From a bacterium (lineage in GTDB: Bacteria > Krumholzibacteriota > Krumholzibacteriia > LZORAL124-64-63): a stretch of 35,245 nucleotides of DNA. Location: the NCBI GenBank assembly GCA_018829565.1, contig JAHJTW010000241.1, forward strand, positions 1-35,245, in the 5' to 3' direction. Position numbers and translations under genes: made by a program. Each line of letters opens with the position of its first letter. Position 1 is the first letter of the stretch. Shown in pieces: positions 1 through 8,475 of the stretch. Under the pieces are notes generated by a model. The model saw nothing but the letters and a program-made list of their open reading frames with translations, was not told where the DNA came from and ran no database searches.

Positions 1-230
1 TAGGGGAAGGGGAGGCCTGAGAGGTTGTGGTGTGGGCACTTAGGGTTGGGGCAGAAGGGAGGGGCCCATGATTCGGGGTTGGAATTGGAGCTGTCCATGT
101 CCGGCCAGGGGCAAGGCCCGGGCCGGGAACAATCTCGACGGCACAACCGAGACCTCAAGGGCCTTGAGGATCCGCCGATACAGGATGTAAGGGGTATACC
201 ATAGAGCGTCATGAACGGAGTCATCCGGCA

Positions 231-1028
231 ATGAACGACAAAGCGGTCCTTTTCGTCGATGACGAGGAAAGCATCCTGAACTCCCTCAAGAGACTCCTCC
301 GCAAGGAACCCTACCTCATCCACACCGCCCTGGGCGGCGAGGCCGGGCTGGAACTCCTCGAGGAAAACACCGTCCAGCTGGTGGTCAGCGACCAGCGCAT
401 GCCCGAGATGACAGGCACACAGTTCCTGCAGAAGGTCAAGGAGCGGTGGCCGGACACGATCCGCGTCGTGCTGTCCGGCTACGCCGAGGCCGACGTGATC
501 GTCGAGGCCATCAACAAGGGCGAGGTCTTCCGCTTCATCTCCAAGCCCTGGAAGGACGAGGCCCTCAAGACCACCATCCGCCAGTGCTTCGACCACTTCG
601 ACATGATCCGGGAGAACCGGCGTCTCACCGAGCAGACGCAGCGCCAGGTGATCCAGCTCAAGAACCTGAACAACCTCCTCGAAGCGTCGGTGGAATCGCG
701 CACCAAGTGCCTCCAGTTCTCGCAGGAGGTCGTCGAGACCCTGCCCCTGATGGTCCTGGGCATCAGCCTCGAGGAGGAGGTCGTGCTGACCAACCATTGC
801 GCCCGGGACCGCCTGGAACCCCTGCGCAGCATGATCCCCGGCACCGACATGAGCGACATCCTGCCCGCCGAGGCGGTGGCCGCCGTCCGCGCATGCCTGG
901 AAAACACCGCCACCGAGGAGTTCCTGTTCAACTGGTGCGGCCGGGACCTGAAGGCGATGCCCGGCCTCCTGGGCCCCGACGACGAACGCAGAGGCTGCGT
1001 CCTGTTGCTGGAGGAGGTGGGCGCGTGA
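231..1028 (+). CDS. Response regulator: receiver domain plus coiled coil and C-terminal PAS-like region
   Basis: This 265-residue protein begins with a CheY-like receiver domain (about residues 5-125). The acidic pair is in LFVDDEE and the likely phosphorylated aspartate is D54 in VVSDQRMPEM. The conserved Ser/Thr (VVLSGY) and Lys (ISKPW) are also present, so phosphorylation should work. A helical, probably coiled-coil stretch follows (about 130-165), then an unrecognised alpha/beta region of about 100 residues that could be a degenerate PAS domain. There is no DNA-binding output domain, so it probably acts by protein contact. The ATG has a GGAG about 10 bases upstream. Its stop overlaps the start of the HDOD gene (GTGA), so the two are translationally coupled. 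The receiver resembles RpfG-type receivers, as does the one in the convergent gene at 2245-3450. Confidence 0.9.
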   Translation: MNDKAVLFVDDEESILNSLKRLLRKEPYLIHTALGGEAGLELLEENTVQLVVSDQRMPEMTGTQFLQKVKERWPDTIRVVLSGYAEADVIVEAINKGEVFRFISKPWKDEALKTTIRQCFDHFDMIRENRRLTEQTQRQVIQLKNLNNLLEASVESRTKCLQFSQEVVETLPLMVLGISLEEEVVLTNHCARDRLEPLRSMIPGTDMSDILPAEAVAAVRACLENTATEEFLFNWCGRDLKAMPGLLGPDDERRGCVLLLEEVGA

Positions 1029-2227
1029 CCGTCGCCGTCTCCCCCAGCGAACTGATCCTCAAGAGGATCAAGGAACTGCCGCCCCTGCCCGTCGTGGTCA
1101 ACAAGCTGATCCGCATCATGGAGAGCGACCGCAGCTGCGCTGAGGACGTCAAGGAAGTCCTGTCCTCGGACCAGGCCATGGCCGGCAAGGTCCTCAAGCT
1201 CGTCAACTCGTCGTTCTACGGGCTCAGCGGCGAGGTCTCCACCATATCCCGCGCCGTGGTGATCCTGGGCTTCGCCGCCATCCGGAACCTGGCGACCGGC
1301 CTGGGCGTGGCGGGGGCCGTGGCCAGGGCGGGCAAGGGCGGTCCCCAGCAGGAATTCTGGGAACATGCCATCGCCGTGGCTTCGGGGTGCGAGGTCCTGG
1401 CACGGCAGACCGGCTATCCCGACCCCGAGGAAGCGTTCATCGCCGGGTTGCTCCACGACATCGGCCACCTGATCCTGGCCAGGGCCTTGCCCGGAGAATT
1501 CGCGGCCTGCCGGGCGCTCGGCCCGCAGGACATGCTGGACAACGAACTGAAGATTCTCGGCATGGGCCATACCAAGGCCGGCCAGACCCTGCTCAAGCAC
1601 TGGAAGCTGCCCGTCCGGCTGCAGAACGCCGTCCGCTTCCACCACAACCTCAAGGTCGCAACCGGGGGCGAGCAGCCCCTGACCGCCCTGGTGGCCCTGG
1701 CGGACGTCCTGGCCTGCGTCCAGGGCAGCACCTACGAGAGCTCTCTCCAGCAGGACGGATTCCTGGCCCTGGTCCGGGCCGCGGGACTGGACACCCGGGA
1801 AACAGCCGATCTGCTGAAAGCCCTGGACGCCAAGGTCCAGGACACGAGGCACTTCCTGCAGATCGCGACGGATGAAGATCTCGGGGTAGCCGAGCGGACG
1901 GATTTCCCTCCCCTGAAAGCCGTCATGATCTGCACCGACGCGGTCAAGGCCGCCTGGACCACGGGCGCACTGGAATACTTCGGCCACGGCATGATCCCGA
2001 TGGGGGAATTCTTCGCGGGGAGTCCCGTGGACGTGGTGATCCTCGATCCGGCCAGCATCACCGGCGAACAGATGCTGAAGATCAAGCCGGTCATCCTGAA
2101 GCACCAGGACAGGACCGCGGTGTTCGGCTGCGGGGACCAGCCGGTGAACGTCCCCGGCCTGGACCTGACCCTGCCCTCCCTGCCCCTGGCCTTTTCCTGG
2201 GCCGATCTGGCGTCCCTGGCCGGTTAG
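1025..2227 (+). CDS. HDOD domain signalling protein
   Basis: The 400-residue product has an HDOD domain (about residues 8-280), starting with the typical LPPLPVVVNKLIRIM and continuing through KVLKLVNSSFYG and the helix containing GLLHDIGH. HDOD proteins are non-catalytic or poorly understood relatives of HD phosphohydrolases. They occur with two-component and c-di-GMP systems and are thought to act as protein-interaction hubs. The last 110 residues (from LKAVMICTD) form a receiver-like alpha/beta segment without a clear phospho-acceptor. The GTG start at 1025 is chosen because it overlaps the preceding stop, sits after GGAGGAGG, and places the HDOD motif at the N-terminus; the longer ORF in the track extends upstream in a shadow frame. 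It ends 17 bases before a convergent gene. Confidence 0.9.
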   Translation: MTVAVSPSELILKRIKELPPLPVVVNKLIRIMESDRSCAEDVKEVLSSDQAMAGKVLKLVNSSFYGLSGEVSTISRAVVILGFAAIRNLATGLGVAGAVARAGKGGPQQEFWEHAIAVASGCEVLARQTGYPDPEEAFIAGLLHDIGHLILARALPGEFAACRALGPQDMLDNELKILGMGHTKAGQTLLKHWKLPVRLQNAVRFHHNLKVATGGEQPLTALVALADVLACVQGSTYESSLQQDGFLALVRAAGLDTRETADLLKALDAKVQDTRHFLQIATDEDLGVAERTDFPPLKAVMICTDAVKAAWTTGALEYFGHGMIPMGEFFAGSPVDVVILDPASITGEQMLKIKPVILKHQDRTAVFGCGDQPVNVPGLDLTLPSLPLAFSWADLASLAG

Positions 2228-2244
2228 CGGCCGTCCGGCCCGGA

Positions 2245-3450
2245 TCAATCCACCAGCGAAAAGGTCGTCTGTTCCTCCGCCGTAGCCGCGGGATCCTCGT
2301 CCAGATCCGGATTGCGCACCCACAGGGGCAGCTTCAACCCGGTGGTGTCGTGGTAGTTCTGGATCCGTTCGAGAAGGCTGACTGTCACCTCCTGGCCCGC
2401 GGCCACCAGCAGGACTCCCGTGTTCGAGCGGACCTCCTCGGTCAGGACCATCCCCGTCCGCAGCTCCAACATGGTCACCCCGCGGACCTCCTCGATCACG
2501 TCGCCGTCGGCGATGATGGTTTCCAGCAGCCCCAGAAGATGCGGATCGAAAGCTCCTGCCTGGGCCTTGAGGAAGTCGATGGTCCGGCCGGGACTCAGCC
2601 CCAGGGACTGCTGCTTCTCGGCCGCCTCGGCCAGCTTGAGGATGCGCGAACCGAGGGGGATGTCTTCGCCGGCCATGCGGACCTGCGGCTCCCCGCTCCC
2701 GTCCCAGTTCTTGCCGGAATAGAGCAGGATCTCCAGGACCGGCTCGAGCCGGGGGATGTTGCTCAGGACGCTGCGGCTCATCTCGGGCATGCGGGCGGCC
2801 ATGGCCTGTTCCTGGAGGGAGAGCGGCTGGCCCAGGTACATCTTGAGGGCCGTATCCTCGGGCAGGGTGATGCTCCCCACCTGGCTGAACGTCGCGGCCA
2901 CCTCCAGCCGCCAGGGATCCTCCAGCTCCGCCCTCTCCCCCAGGGCCACGGCCAGTTTCCGGATCCTCGTGGCCCGTCCGAACGCAGCCGGGCTGGCCAT
3001 GGCCAGGACGTCCGAGAGGGCCTGGATGCTGCCCATGAGGGTCTGTTCGAGCAGGACCCGTTCGGACATCAGGAGTTCGTTCTGGCGGACCCCGTCGTCG
3101 ATGGCCGCCTTCAGGGCGCTGCTGGAACAGGGCTTCGCCAGGAACCGGAAGATGAATCCCTCGTTCACTGCGCTGACCACGTTGTCCAGCTCCGCGAATC
3201 CGGTCAGCAGGATGCGGACGGTCTGCGGACTGATCCTGCGCGCGTGGCGCAGGAACGTCGCCCCGTTCATCTCCGGCATCTTCATGTCCGAAACGACGAC
3301 CTGGAACGGCCCATCCTCCTGGAGCAGACGCAGGCCTTCCTTCCCGCCGCCGGCCAGGTGGACCTCGAAGTCCTTGCGCAGGCTGCGCTGGATGGCCTTC
3401 AGGATGTTGATTTCATCGTCCACGCACAGGACGCGGGGCTTTTCCGACAT
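2245..3450 (-). CDS. RpfG-like response regulator with degenerate HD-GYP domain
   Basis: The 401-residue protein has an N-terminal receiver domain (residues 5-125; acidic pair in VDDE, phospho-acceptor D55 in VVSDMKMPEM, Lys in LAKP). It is followed by a region collinear with HD-GYP c-di-GMP phosphodiesterases (about 140-320). The usual HDIGK is replaced by SQVGS within ATFSQVGSITLP, the HHExWDGSGYP motif by GKNWDGSGEP, and the later aspartate by glutamate (LAEAAE). All metal ligands therefore appear lost. A C-terminal segment (about 320-401) resembles the post-HD-GYP domain. It probably acts as a phosphorylation-controlled binding protein and not as an enzyme; this is inference. The ATG at 3450 has GGGAG eight bases upstream. 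The longer ORF in the track would run through the divergent kinase gene and is rejected. Confidence 0.88.
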   Translation of the reverse strand: MSEKPRVLCVDDEINILKAIQRSLRKDFEVHLAGGGKEGLRLLQEDGPFQVVVSDMKMPEMNGATFLRHARRISPQTVRILLTGFAELDNVVSAVNEGFIFRFLAKPCSSSALKAAIDDGVRQNELLMSERVLLEQTLMGSIQALSDVLAMASPAAFGRATRIRKLAVALGERAELEDPWRLEVAATFSQVGSITLPEDTALKMYLGQPLSLQEQAMAARMPEMSRSVLSNIPRLEPVLEILLYSGKNWDGSGEPQVRMAGEDIPLGSRILKLAEAAEKQQSLGLSPGRTIDFLKAQAGAFDPHLLGLLETIIADGDVIEEVRGVTMLELRTGMVLTEEVRSNTGVLLVAAGQEVTVSLLERIQNYHDTTGLKLPLWVRNPDLDEDPAATAEEQTTFSLVD

Positions 3451-3606
3451 GTCTGCCACTCCCGATCGGGGCCGATACCAAGCTCGCTGGAAAGGATGCC
3501 TTCCCTCCTTTCTTATCGGCAATCCATCATTTCCGTTCAGGAAAAAATTCCACGGCCGAAATGGGAGATGACAAGGAAAGCCCGGATTCCCAGCCCAGGA
3601 GCCGTC

Positions 3607-4923
3607 ATGCCCGACCTGCTCGCCCAGGATCCGAAGGAACTCGCCCGGCTGGTGCATCAGCTCCAGCGGGCCGAGAGCGACCTGCGCGAAGGCGATGCCT
3701 TCTCCCAGGCCATCTTCAACGCCGCCCTGACCGGCCTCCTGGTCATCAACACCGATCTGCGCCAGATCATGCACGCCAACCAGGCGGCCGCCCGCACCCT
3801 GGGCTACCGGGGCGATGACCTGATCGGGGAACTCGCATCGACCGTCATCCCCGAGGCCAGGGGCGGGACCGGGGACTGCTGCATCGAATCCGGATACGAG
3901 AACGAGGAGGGGTTCCTGATCCACCGGGACGGCCATCCCGTCCCCGTCATCCGTTCGGTTTGCCGGGTGAACCACGGCGAGTCCCCCACCGTCGTCTTCA
4001 GCTTCCTGGACATCACCGAGAGGAAACGGGCCGAGGAGCGCCTCCAGGAATCCTGCAACCAGCTGGAATCGGCCAACGAGCAGCTCAAAGCGCACAAGAA
4101 CCAGATCGTCCAGTCGGAGAAGCTGGCCTCGATCGGCCAGCTCGCCGCGGGCGTGGCCCACGAGATCAACAATCCCATCGGTTTCATCTCGAGCAACCTG
4201 GGCACGATCCTGGAGTACGCCGAAACCATGCGGACGCTGCTCCGCCTGTACGGGGAGCGTGACGCCGCGGATCCTGCGGACCCGAGACGCGGGGAACTCG
4301 AACGGAAGATCGCCGCCGTCATTGCTGAGGAGGATCTCGGTTTCATCCTCGACGACCTGGACGGCGTGCTCAACGAATCGATGGACGGCGTCAAGCGGGT
4401 CGCCGAGATCGTCCAGAACCTCAAGAGCTTCGCCCGCGAGGACTCCCCGGAGCGCAAGCCGCACGACATCAACGAGGGCATCGAGGCCATGATCAAGATG
4501 GTCTGGAACCAGCTCAAGTACACCTGCACGGTGGAAAGGGATTACGGAGCGGTTCCCGTGGTCCAGTGCCATCCCGGACAGATCAACCAGGTGGTGATGA
4601 ATGTGCTCGTCAACGCCTCCCAGGCCATGCCGGCCGAGGGTGGAGTCGTCAGGGTCGCCACCGCCGTGGTCGGTGGGGAACTCGAGATCACCATCGCCGA
4701 CAACGGGAAGGGCATTGCCCCCGAGGTCCTGCCCCGCATCTTCGACCCCTTCTTCACCACCAAGGACGTGGGCAAGGGCACCGGCCTGGGGCTTTCCATC
4801 AGCCACGGCATCATCCAGGACCACCAGGGCCGCATCGAGGTGGCCAGCGAGCCCGGTCTGGGCACGGAATTCCGCATCTACCTGCCTTTGACCGGGGACG
4901 CCGACGGGGACATCATCGGCTGA
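3607..4923 (+). CDS. Soluble PAS-domain sensor histidine kinase
   Basis: The 438-residue kinase has no transmembrane segment. A short helix leads into a PAS domain (about residues 28-140, ending in the typical FLDITERKRAEERL), then a coiled coil, and a dimerisation/phosphoacceptor domain with AAGVAHEINNPIGF (His at about 185). The ATPase domain shows an N box (VMNVLVNASQAM), a G1 box (IADNGKGI), an F box (IFDPFFTTK) and a G2 box (GKGTGLGLSIS). It should autophosphorylate and pass phosphate to a receiver. The receiver proteins at 231-1028 and 2245-3450 are natural candidates, the latter being encoded divergently 156 bases away. The ATG at 3607 is preceded by AGGAG with five-base spacing. An in-frame ATG at 3568 has its ribosome site almost touching it, so it is less likely. 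Confidence 0.93.
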   Translation: MPDLLAQDPKELARLVHQLQRAESDLREGDAFSQAIFNAALTGLLVINTDLRQIMHANQAAARTLGYRGDDLIGELASTVIPEARGGTGDCCIESGYENEEGFLIHRDGHPVPVIRSVCRVNHGESPTVVFSFLDITERKRAEERLQESCNQLESANEQLKAHKNQIVQSEKLASIGQLAAGVAHEINNPIGFISSNLGTILEYAETMRTLLRLYGERDAADPADPRRGELERKIAAVIAEEDLGFILDDLDGVLNESMDGVKRVAEIVQNLKSFAREDSPERKPHDINEGIEAMIKMVWNQLKYTCTVERDYGAVPVVQCHPGQINQVVMNVLVNASQAMPAEGGVVRVATAVVGGELEITIADNGKGIAPEVLPRIFDPFFTTKDVGKGTGLGLSISHGIIQDHQGRIEVASEPGLGTEFRIYLPLTGDADGDIIG

Positions 4924-4982
4924 TCCGGCCCCTTCCCCGCCTGACCGGGGCTCCGACACGCCAAGAGGCGCCCACCGGAGGC

Positions 4983-5011
4983 TTGGCTCCCGCCGCCGGA
5001 TCTGGTATAAC
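4983..5011 (+). promoter_or_regulatory. Sigma70-like promoter for the BNR protein gene
   Basis: TTGGCT (4983-4988) and TATAAC (5006-5011) are separated by exactly 17 bases. They match 4/6 and 5/6 of the consensus and lie about 90 bases upstream of the secreted BNR protein start. The gene upstream is a kinase of different function, so independent transcription is reasonable. Confidence 0.6.
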
Positions 5012-5099
5012 ATCCGGAAGACCATCGGACCCGTCCGGCCGCGCCCCGTGCGCGCCTGCGGGATCGATTATCCCCTCCCCGATCGAAGGATGACGCTCC

Positions 5100-8000
5100 A
5101 TGAAATTCCCGTCCCCTGCCCTGCCCGCAGGCGGCCGTCTGGCCGCGGTGCTGCTCGTGCTCGTGGTGGCCCTGACCGCCCAGACCGTCCCGGCCCAGGA
5201 TGAGGCCGACCTGCCCTGGAAGAGCTCGGACTTTTCCGGCCTGAAGTGGCGGGGCATCGGTCCGGCCATCGCCTCCGGCCGCATCGGCGACTTCGCGGTC
5301 GATCCGCGCGACCCCTTCCACTACTACGTGGCCGTCAGCTCCGGCGGGGTCTGGGAGACCCGGAACGCCGGGGTGACCTTCGCCCCCATCTTCGACGGCG
5401 AGGGCAGCTATTCCATCGGCTGCCTGGCCATCGCGCCCGGCAACCCCAACGTGGTCTGGGTGGGCTCGGGGGAGAACAACAGCCAGCGCAGCGTGTCCTA
5501 CGGGGACGGCATCTACAAGTCCAGCGACGGGGGGAAGAGCTGGAAGAACATGGGCCTGGAGCGGTCCATGCACATCGGACGGATCCTGGTCCATCCCGAG
5601 AACGAGAACGTCGTCTACGTCGCGGCCATGGGTCCCTTGTGGGGCCCCGGCGGCGACCGCGGGGTCTACAAGTCCACCGACGGCGGCGAGACCTGGACCA
5701 ACGTCCTGGCCATCGACGAGAACACCGGGGTCGTGGACCTGGTCATGGATCCCCGCGACCCGGACACCATCTACGCCGCGAGCTACCAGCGCCGGCGCCA
5801 CCTGTGGGTCCTGATCAACGGCGGGCCGGGCTCCGGCATCCACAAGACCACCGACGGGGGGGCCAGCTGGACGGAGCTCGAAGGCGGACTGCCCTCCGTC
5901 GACATCGGCCGCATCGGCCTGGCCATTCCGCCCAGGGCGCCGGACACCGTCTACGCCATCGTCGAGGCGGCCGACGACAAGGGCGGCTTCTTCCGCAGCC
6001 TCGACGGCGGGGCCTCCTGGGACAAGATGAGCGATCACGTCGCCGGCAGCCCCCAGTACTACAACGAGATCGTGGCCGACCCCCTCGATCCCGACCGGGT
6101 CTATTCCATGGACACCTTCCTGCAGGTGACCGAGGACGCCGGCCGGACCTGGCGCCGGCTGAGCGTCCGCAGCAAGCACGTCGACGACCACGCCCTGTGG
6201 ATCGATCCCGTCGACCACAAGCACCTGCTGGCCGGCTGCGACGGCGGGGTCTACGAGAGCTTCGACCAGGGCGAGAACTGGCGCTTCATGGCCAACCTGC
6301 CGGTGACCCAGTTCTACCGGGTCGCAGTGGACTACGACACTCCCTTCTACAACGTCTACGGGGGGACCCAGGACAACAACACCATCGGGGGTCCCTCGCG
6401 CACCACCTTCGCCCACGGTCTGAGCAACCGCGAGTGGTACTTCTTGCTCGGAGGAGATGGATTCAAGCCCGCCGTCGACCCTGAAAACCCGGACATCGTC
6501 TACTGTCAGTGGCAGTACGGGAACCTCAACCGCTACGACCGCAAGAGCGGCGAGACCCTGGACATCCAGCCGGCCGCCGAGGCCGACGAGGCGCTGAAGT
6601 GGAACTGGAACTCGCCCGTGATCATCAGCCCGCACGACCACGAGCGCCTCTATTACGCCTGCCAGTTCGTCTATCGCAGCGATGACATGGGCCACAGCTG
6701 GACGAAGATCAGCCCCGACCTGTCGGCCGGCATCGACCGCAATCGGCTCGAGGTGATGGGCCGGGTCTGGAGCGTCGACGCCGTGGCCAAGAACAACTCC
6801 ACGTCCTTCTGGGGCAGCGTCATCTCCCTGAGCGAATCCCCGGTCAAGGAGGACCTGCTCTTCGCAGGCACCGACGACGGCCTGATCCAGGTCCTCGAGG
6901 AGAAGGGCGGGGCCTGGCGCCGGATCGACAAGTTCAAGGACGTCCCGGAGAACAGCTACGTGAGCGACGTCGAGGCCTCCCGCTTCGACCCCGACGTGGT
7001 CTTCGCCAGCTTCGACAACCACAAGCGCGACGACTTCAAGCCCTACGTCCTGAAGAGCACCGACCGGGGCCGCAGCTGGCGGTCCATCGCCGGGGACCTG
7101 CCCGCCAAGGGCACCGTGTACTCCATCGCCCAGGACCACGTCGATCCCGACCTGGTCTTCGTCGGCACCGAGTACGGGGTCTTCTTCACGCGCAACGGTG
7201 GCGTCAACTGGACGCAGCTGAAGTCGGGGATGCCGCCCATCGCCTGCCGGGACCTGGAGATCCAGCGCCGGGAAAACGACCTGGTGGTCGCCACCTTCGG
7301 GCGCGGATTCTACATCCTGGACGACTACACCCCCCTGCGCAGCCTCGAGCCCGCGGATCTCGAGCAGGACGCCCTGCTGTTCCCGGTCAAGGACGCCCTG
7401 ATCTACGTCGCCAGCACCCCCATCGGTGACGCCGGCAAGGGCAGCCAGGGCGACAACTTCTACACCGCCCCCAACCCGCCGTTCGGCGCGGTCATCACCT
7501 ACCGCCTGAAGGAGGGTCTGGAGAGCCTGAAGGACGTCCGCAAGGAAGCCGAGAAGAAGAAGGTCGAGGCCGAGGAGCCCGTCTTCTACCCCGCCTGGGA
7601 CGACCTGCGCGCCGAGGACCGGGAGCACGACCCCGAGGTCATCGTCACCATCAAGGACGAGGCCGGCTCGGTGGTGCGGCGCTTCACCGGCCCCACCGGC
7701 GCCGGGCTGCACCGGGTGGCCTGGGACCTGCGCAAGCCCGACATCGGCCCGGTGAACCTCAAGCGGTCCGGCCCCTCCACCCCCTGGGAGGAAGTGCCCG
7801 CCGGCCCGCTCGCCGGCCCCGGGCGCTACAGCGCCACCATCAGCAAGCGGGTCCGCGGCGAGGAGTCCGTGCTGGCCGGCCCGGTTGCCTTCAACACCGC
7901 CCTGCTCGGCAACAACACCACCCTGGTGGACGACTACGGCGCCCTGGCGGCCTTCCAGGAGGAGGCCAACGAGCTGTACCGCGCCGTCCAGGGCGCGGCC

Positions 8001-8405
8001 CGCATCGCCCGCGACGCCCAGGACCGCCTCGATCACATCCGCCAGGCCATCCAGGACACCCCGGAGCTGGAGCGCGGCCTGATCGACGGGGTCGACGCCC
8101 TCGAGACCAGGCTGAAGGATCTCGGCGTGGTCATGTTCGGTGACCGGACCATCACCAGCCGCAGCGAACCTGCACCTCCCGGCATCTCCGAGCGGGTGGG
8201 CCGCATCCGCTGGGGCCTGAGGGACATCACCTCGGCCCCGACCGAGACCATGCGGCGCAGCCTGGCTGTGGCCGGTCGCCAGTTCGCGCCGGTGCTGGAG
8301 GACCTGCGCGGCCTGGCCACGCAGGACATCCCCGCCCTCGAGCGGCAGCTCGAGGCCGCAGGCGCGCCCTACACTCCGGGCCGCGTGCCCGAGTGGCCCC
8401 GGTAG
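5100..8405 (+). CDS. Secreted BNR/Asp-box beta-propeller protein (VPS10/sortilin-like)
   Basis: The 1101-residue protein has a signal peptide (hydrophobic LAAVLLVLVVALTA, likely cleavage near VPAQ). Asp-box motifs recur along the first 700 residues: SSDGGKSW (about 140), STDGGETW (190), TTDGGASW (249), SLDGGASW (300), TEDAGRTW (343), SFDQGENW (386), SDDMGHSW (526), STDRGRSW (652) and TRNGGVNW (697). These mark one or two beta-propellers of the sialidase/VPS10 type. In bacteria this family is often annotated as glycosyl hydrolase, but sialidase catalytic residues are not evident, so no enzymatic activity is claimed. Residues from about 800 on form a beta-rich then helical C-terminal region. 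No FlgD-like sorting domain is present, so it is probably periplasmic or released. The ATG has AAGGA nine bases upstream. The gene has its own promoter and terminator. Confidence 0.92.
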   Translation: MKFPSPALPAGGRLAAVLLVLVVALTAQTVPAQDEADLPWKSSDFSGLKWRGIGPAIASGRIGDFAVDPRDPFHYYVAVSSGGVWETRNAGVTFAPIFDGEGSYSIGCLAIAPGNPNVVWVGSGENNSQRSVSYGDGIYKSSDGGKSWKNMGLERSMHIGRILVHPENENVVYVAAMGPLWGPGGDRGVYKSTDGGETWTNVLAIDENTGVVDLVMDPRDPDTIYAASYQRRRHLWVLINGGPGSGIHKTTDGGASWTELEGGLPSVDIGRIGLAIPPRAPDTVYAIVEAADDKGGFFRSLDGGASWDKMSDHVAGSPQYYNEIVADPLDPDRVYSMDTFLQVTEDAGRTWRRLSVRSKHVDDHALWIDPVDHKHLLAGCDGGVYESFDQGENWRFMANLPVTQFYRVAVDYDTPFYNVYGGTQDNNTIGGPSRTTFAHGLSNREWYFLLGGDGFKPAVDPENPDIVYCQWQYGNLNRYDRKSGETLDIQPAAEADEALKWNWNSPVIISPHDHERLYYACQFVYRSDDMGHSWTKISPDLSAGIDRNRLEVMGRVWSVDAVAKNNSTSFWGSVISLSESPVKEDLLFAGTDDGLIQVLEEKGGAWRRIDKFKDVPENSYVSDVEASRFDPDVVFASFDNHKRDDFKPYVLKSTDRGRSWRSIAGDLPAKGTVYSIAQDHVDPDLVFVGTEYGVFFTRNGGVNWTQLKSGMPPIACRDLEIQRRENDLVVATFGRGFYILDDYTPLRSLEPADLEQDALLFPVKDALIYVASTPIGDAGKGSQGDNFYTAPNPPFGAVITYRLKEGLESLKDVRKEAEKKKVEAEEPVFYPAWDDLRAEDREHDPEVIVTIKDEAGSVVRRFTGPTGAGLHRVAWDLRKPDIGPVNLKRSGPSTPWEEVPAGPLAGPGRYSATISKRVRGEESVLAGPVAFNTALLGNNTTLVDDYGALAAFQEEANELYRAVQGAARIARDAQDRLDHIRQAIQDTPELERGLIDGVDALETRLKDLGVVMFGDRTITSRSEPAPPGISERVGRIRWGLRDITSAPTETMRRSLAVAGRQFAPVLEDLRGLATQDIPALERQLEAAGAPYTPGRVPEWPR

Positions 8406-8426
8406 CCTGGAACCAGGCGTCGAACG

Positions 8427-8457
8427 AGCCCCCGGGTCCCGGCCCGGGGGCTTTTTT
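8427..8457 (+). terminator. Rho-independent terminator after the BNR protein gene
   Basis: A perfect stem AGCCCCCGGG/CCCGGGGGCT with a six-base loop is followed by a T run. It begins 22 bases after the BNR stop. The hairpin also lies downstream of the convergent permease gene, but the T tract is only on the + side. Confidence 0.92.
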
Positions 8458-8475
8458 CTGCGGGAGAGCCGATGG

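Noticed and set aside
40-231. 63-residue minus-strand ORF at the window start
   Set aside because: No ribosome site, Pro/Leu/Arg-rich shadow composition, and it faces the start of the response regulator. I see no supported gene in 1-230.
479-2323. 614-residue minus-strand ORF opposite the HDOD gene
   Set aside because: Typical antisense shadow of high-GC DNA (Gly/Arg/Asp/Val-rich) and no family motifs, while the + frame encodes recognisable receiver and HDOD domains.
4878-8036. 1052-residue minus-strand ORF opposite the BNR protein
   Set aside because: Long but low-complexity VDG/VVV/GG shadow text; the + frame has a signal peptide and Asp boxes.
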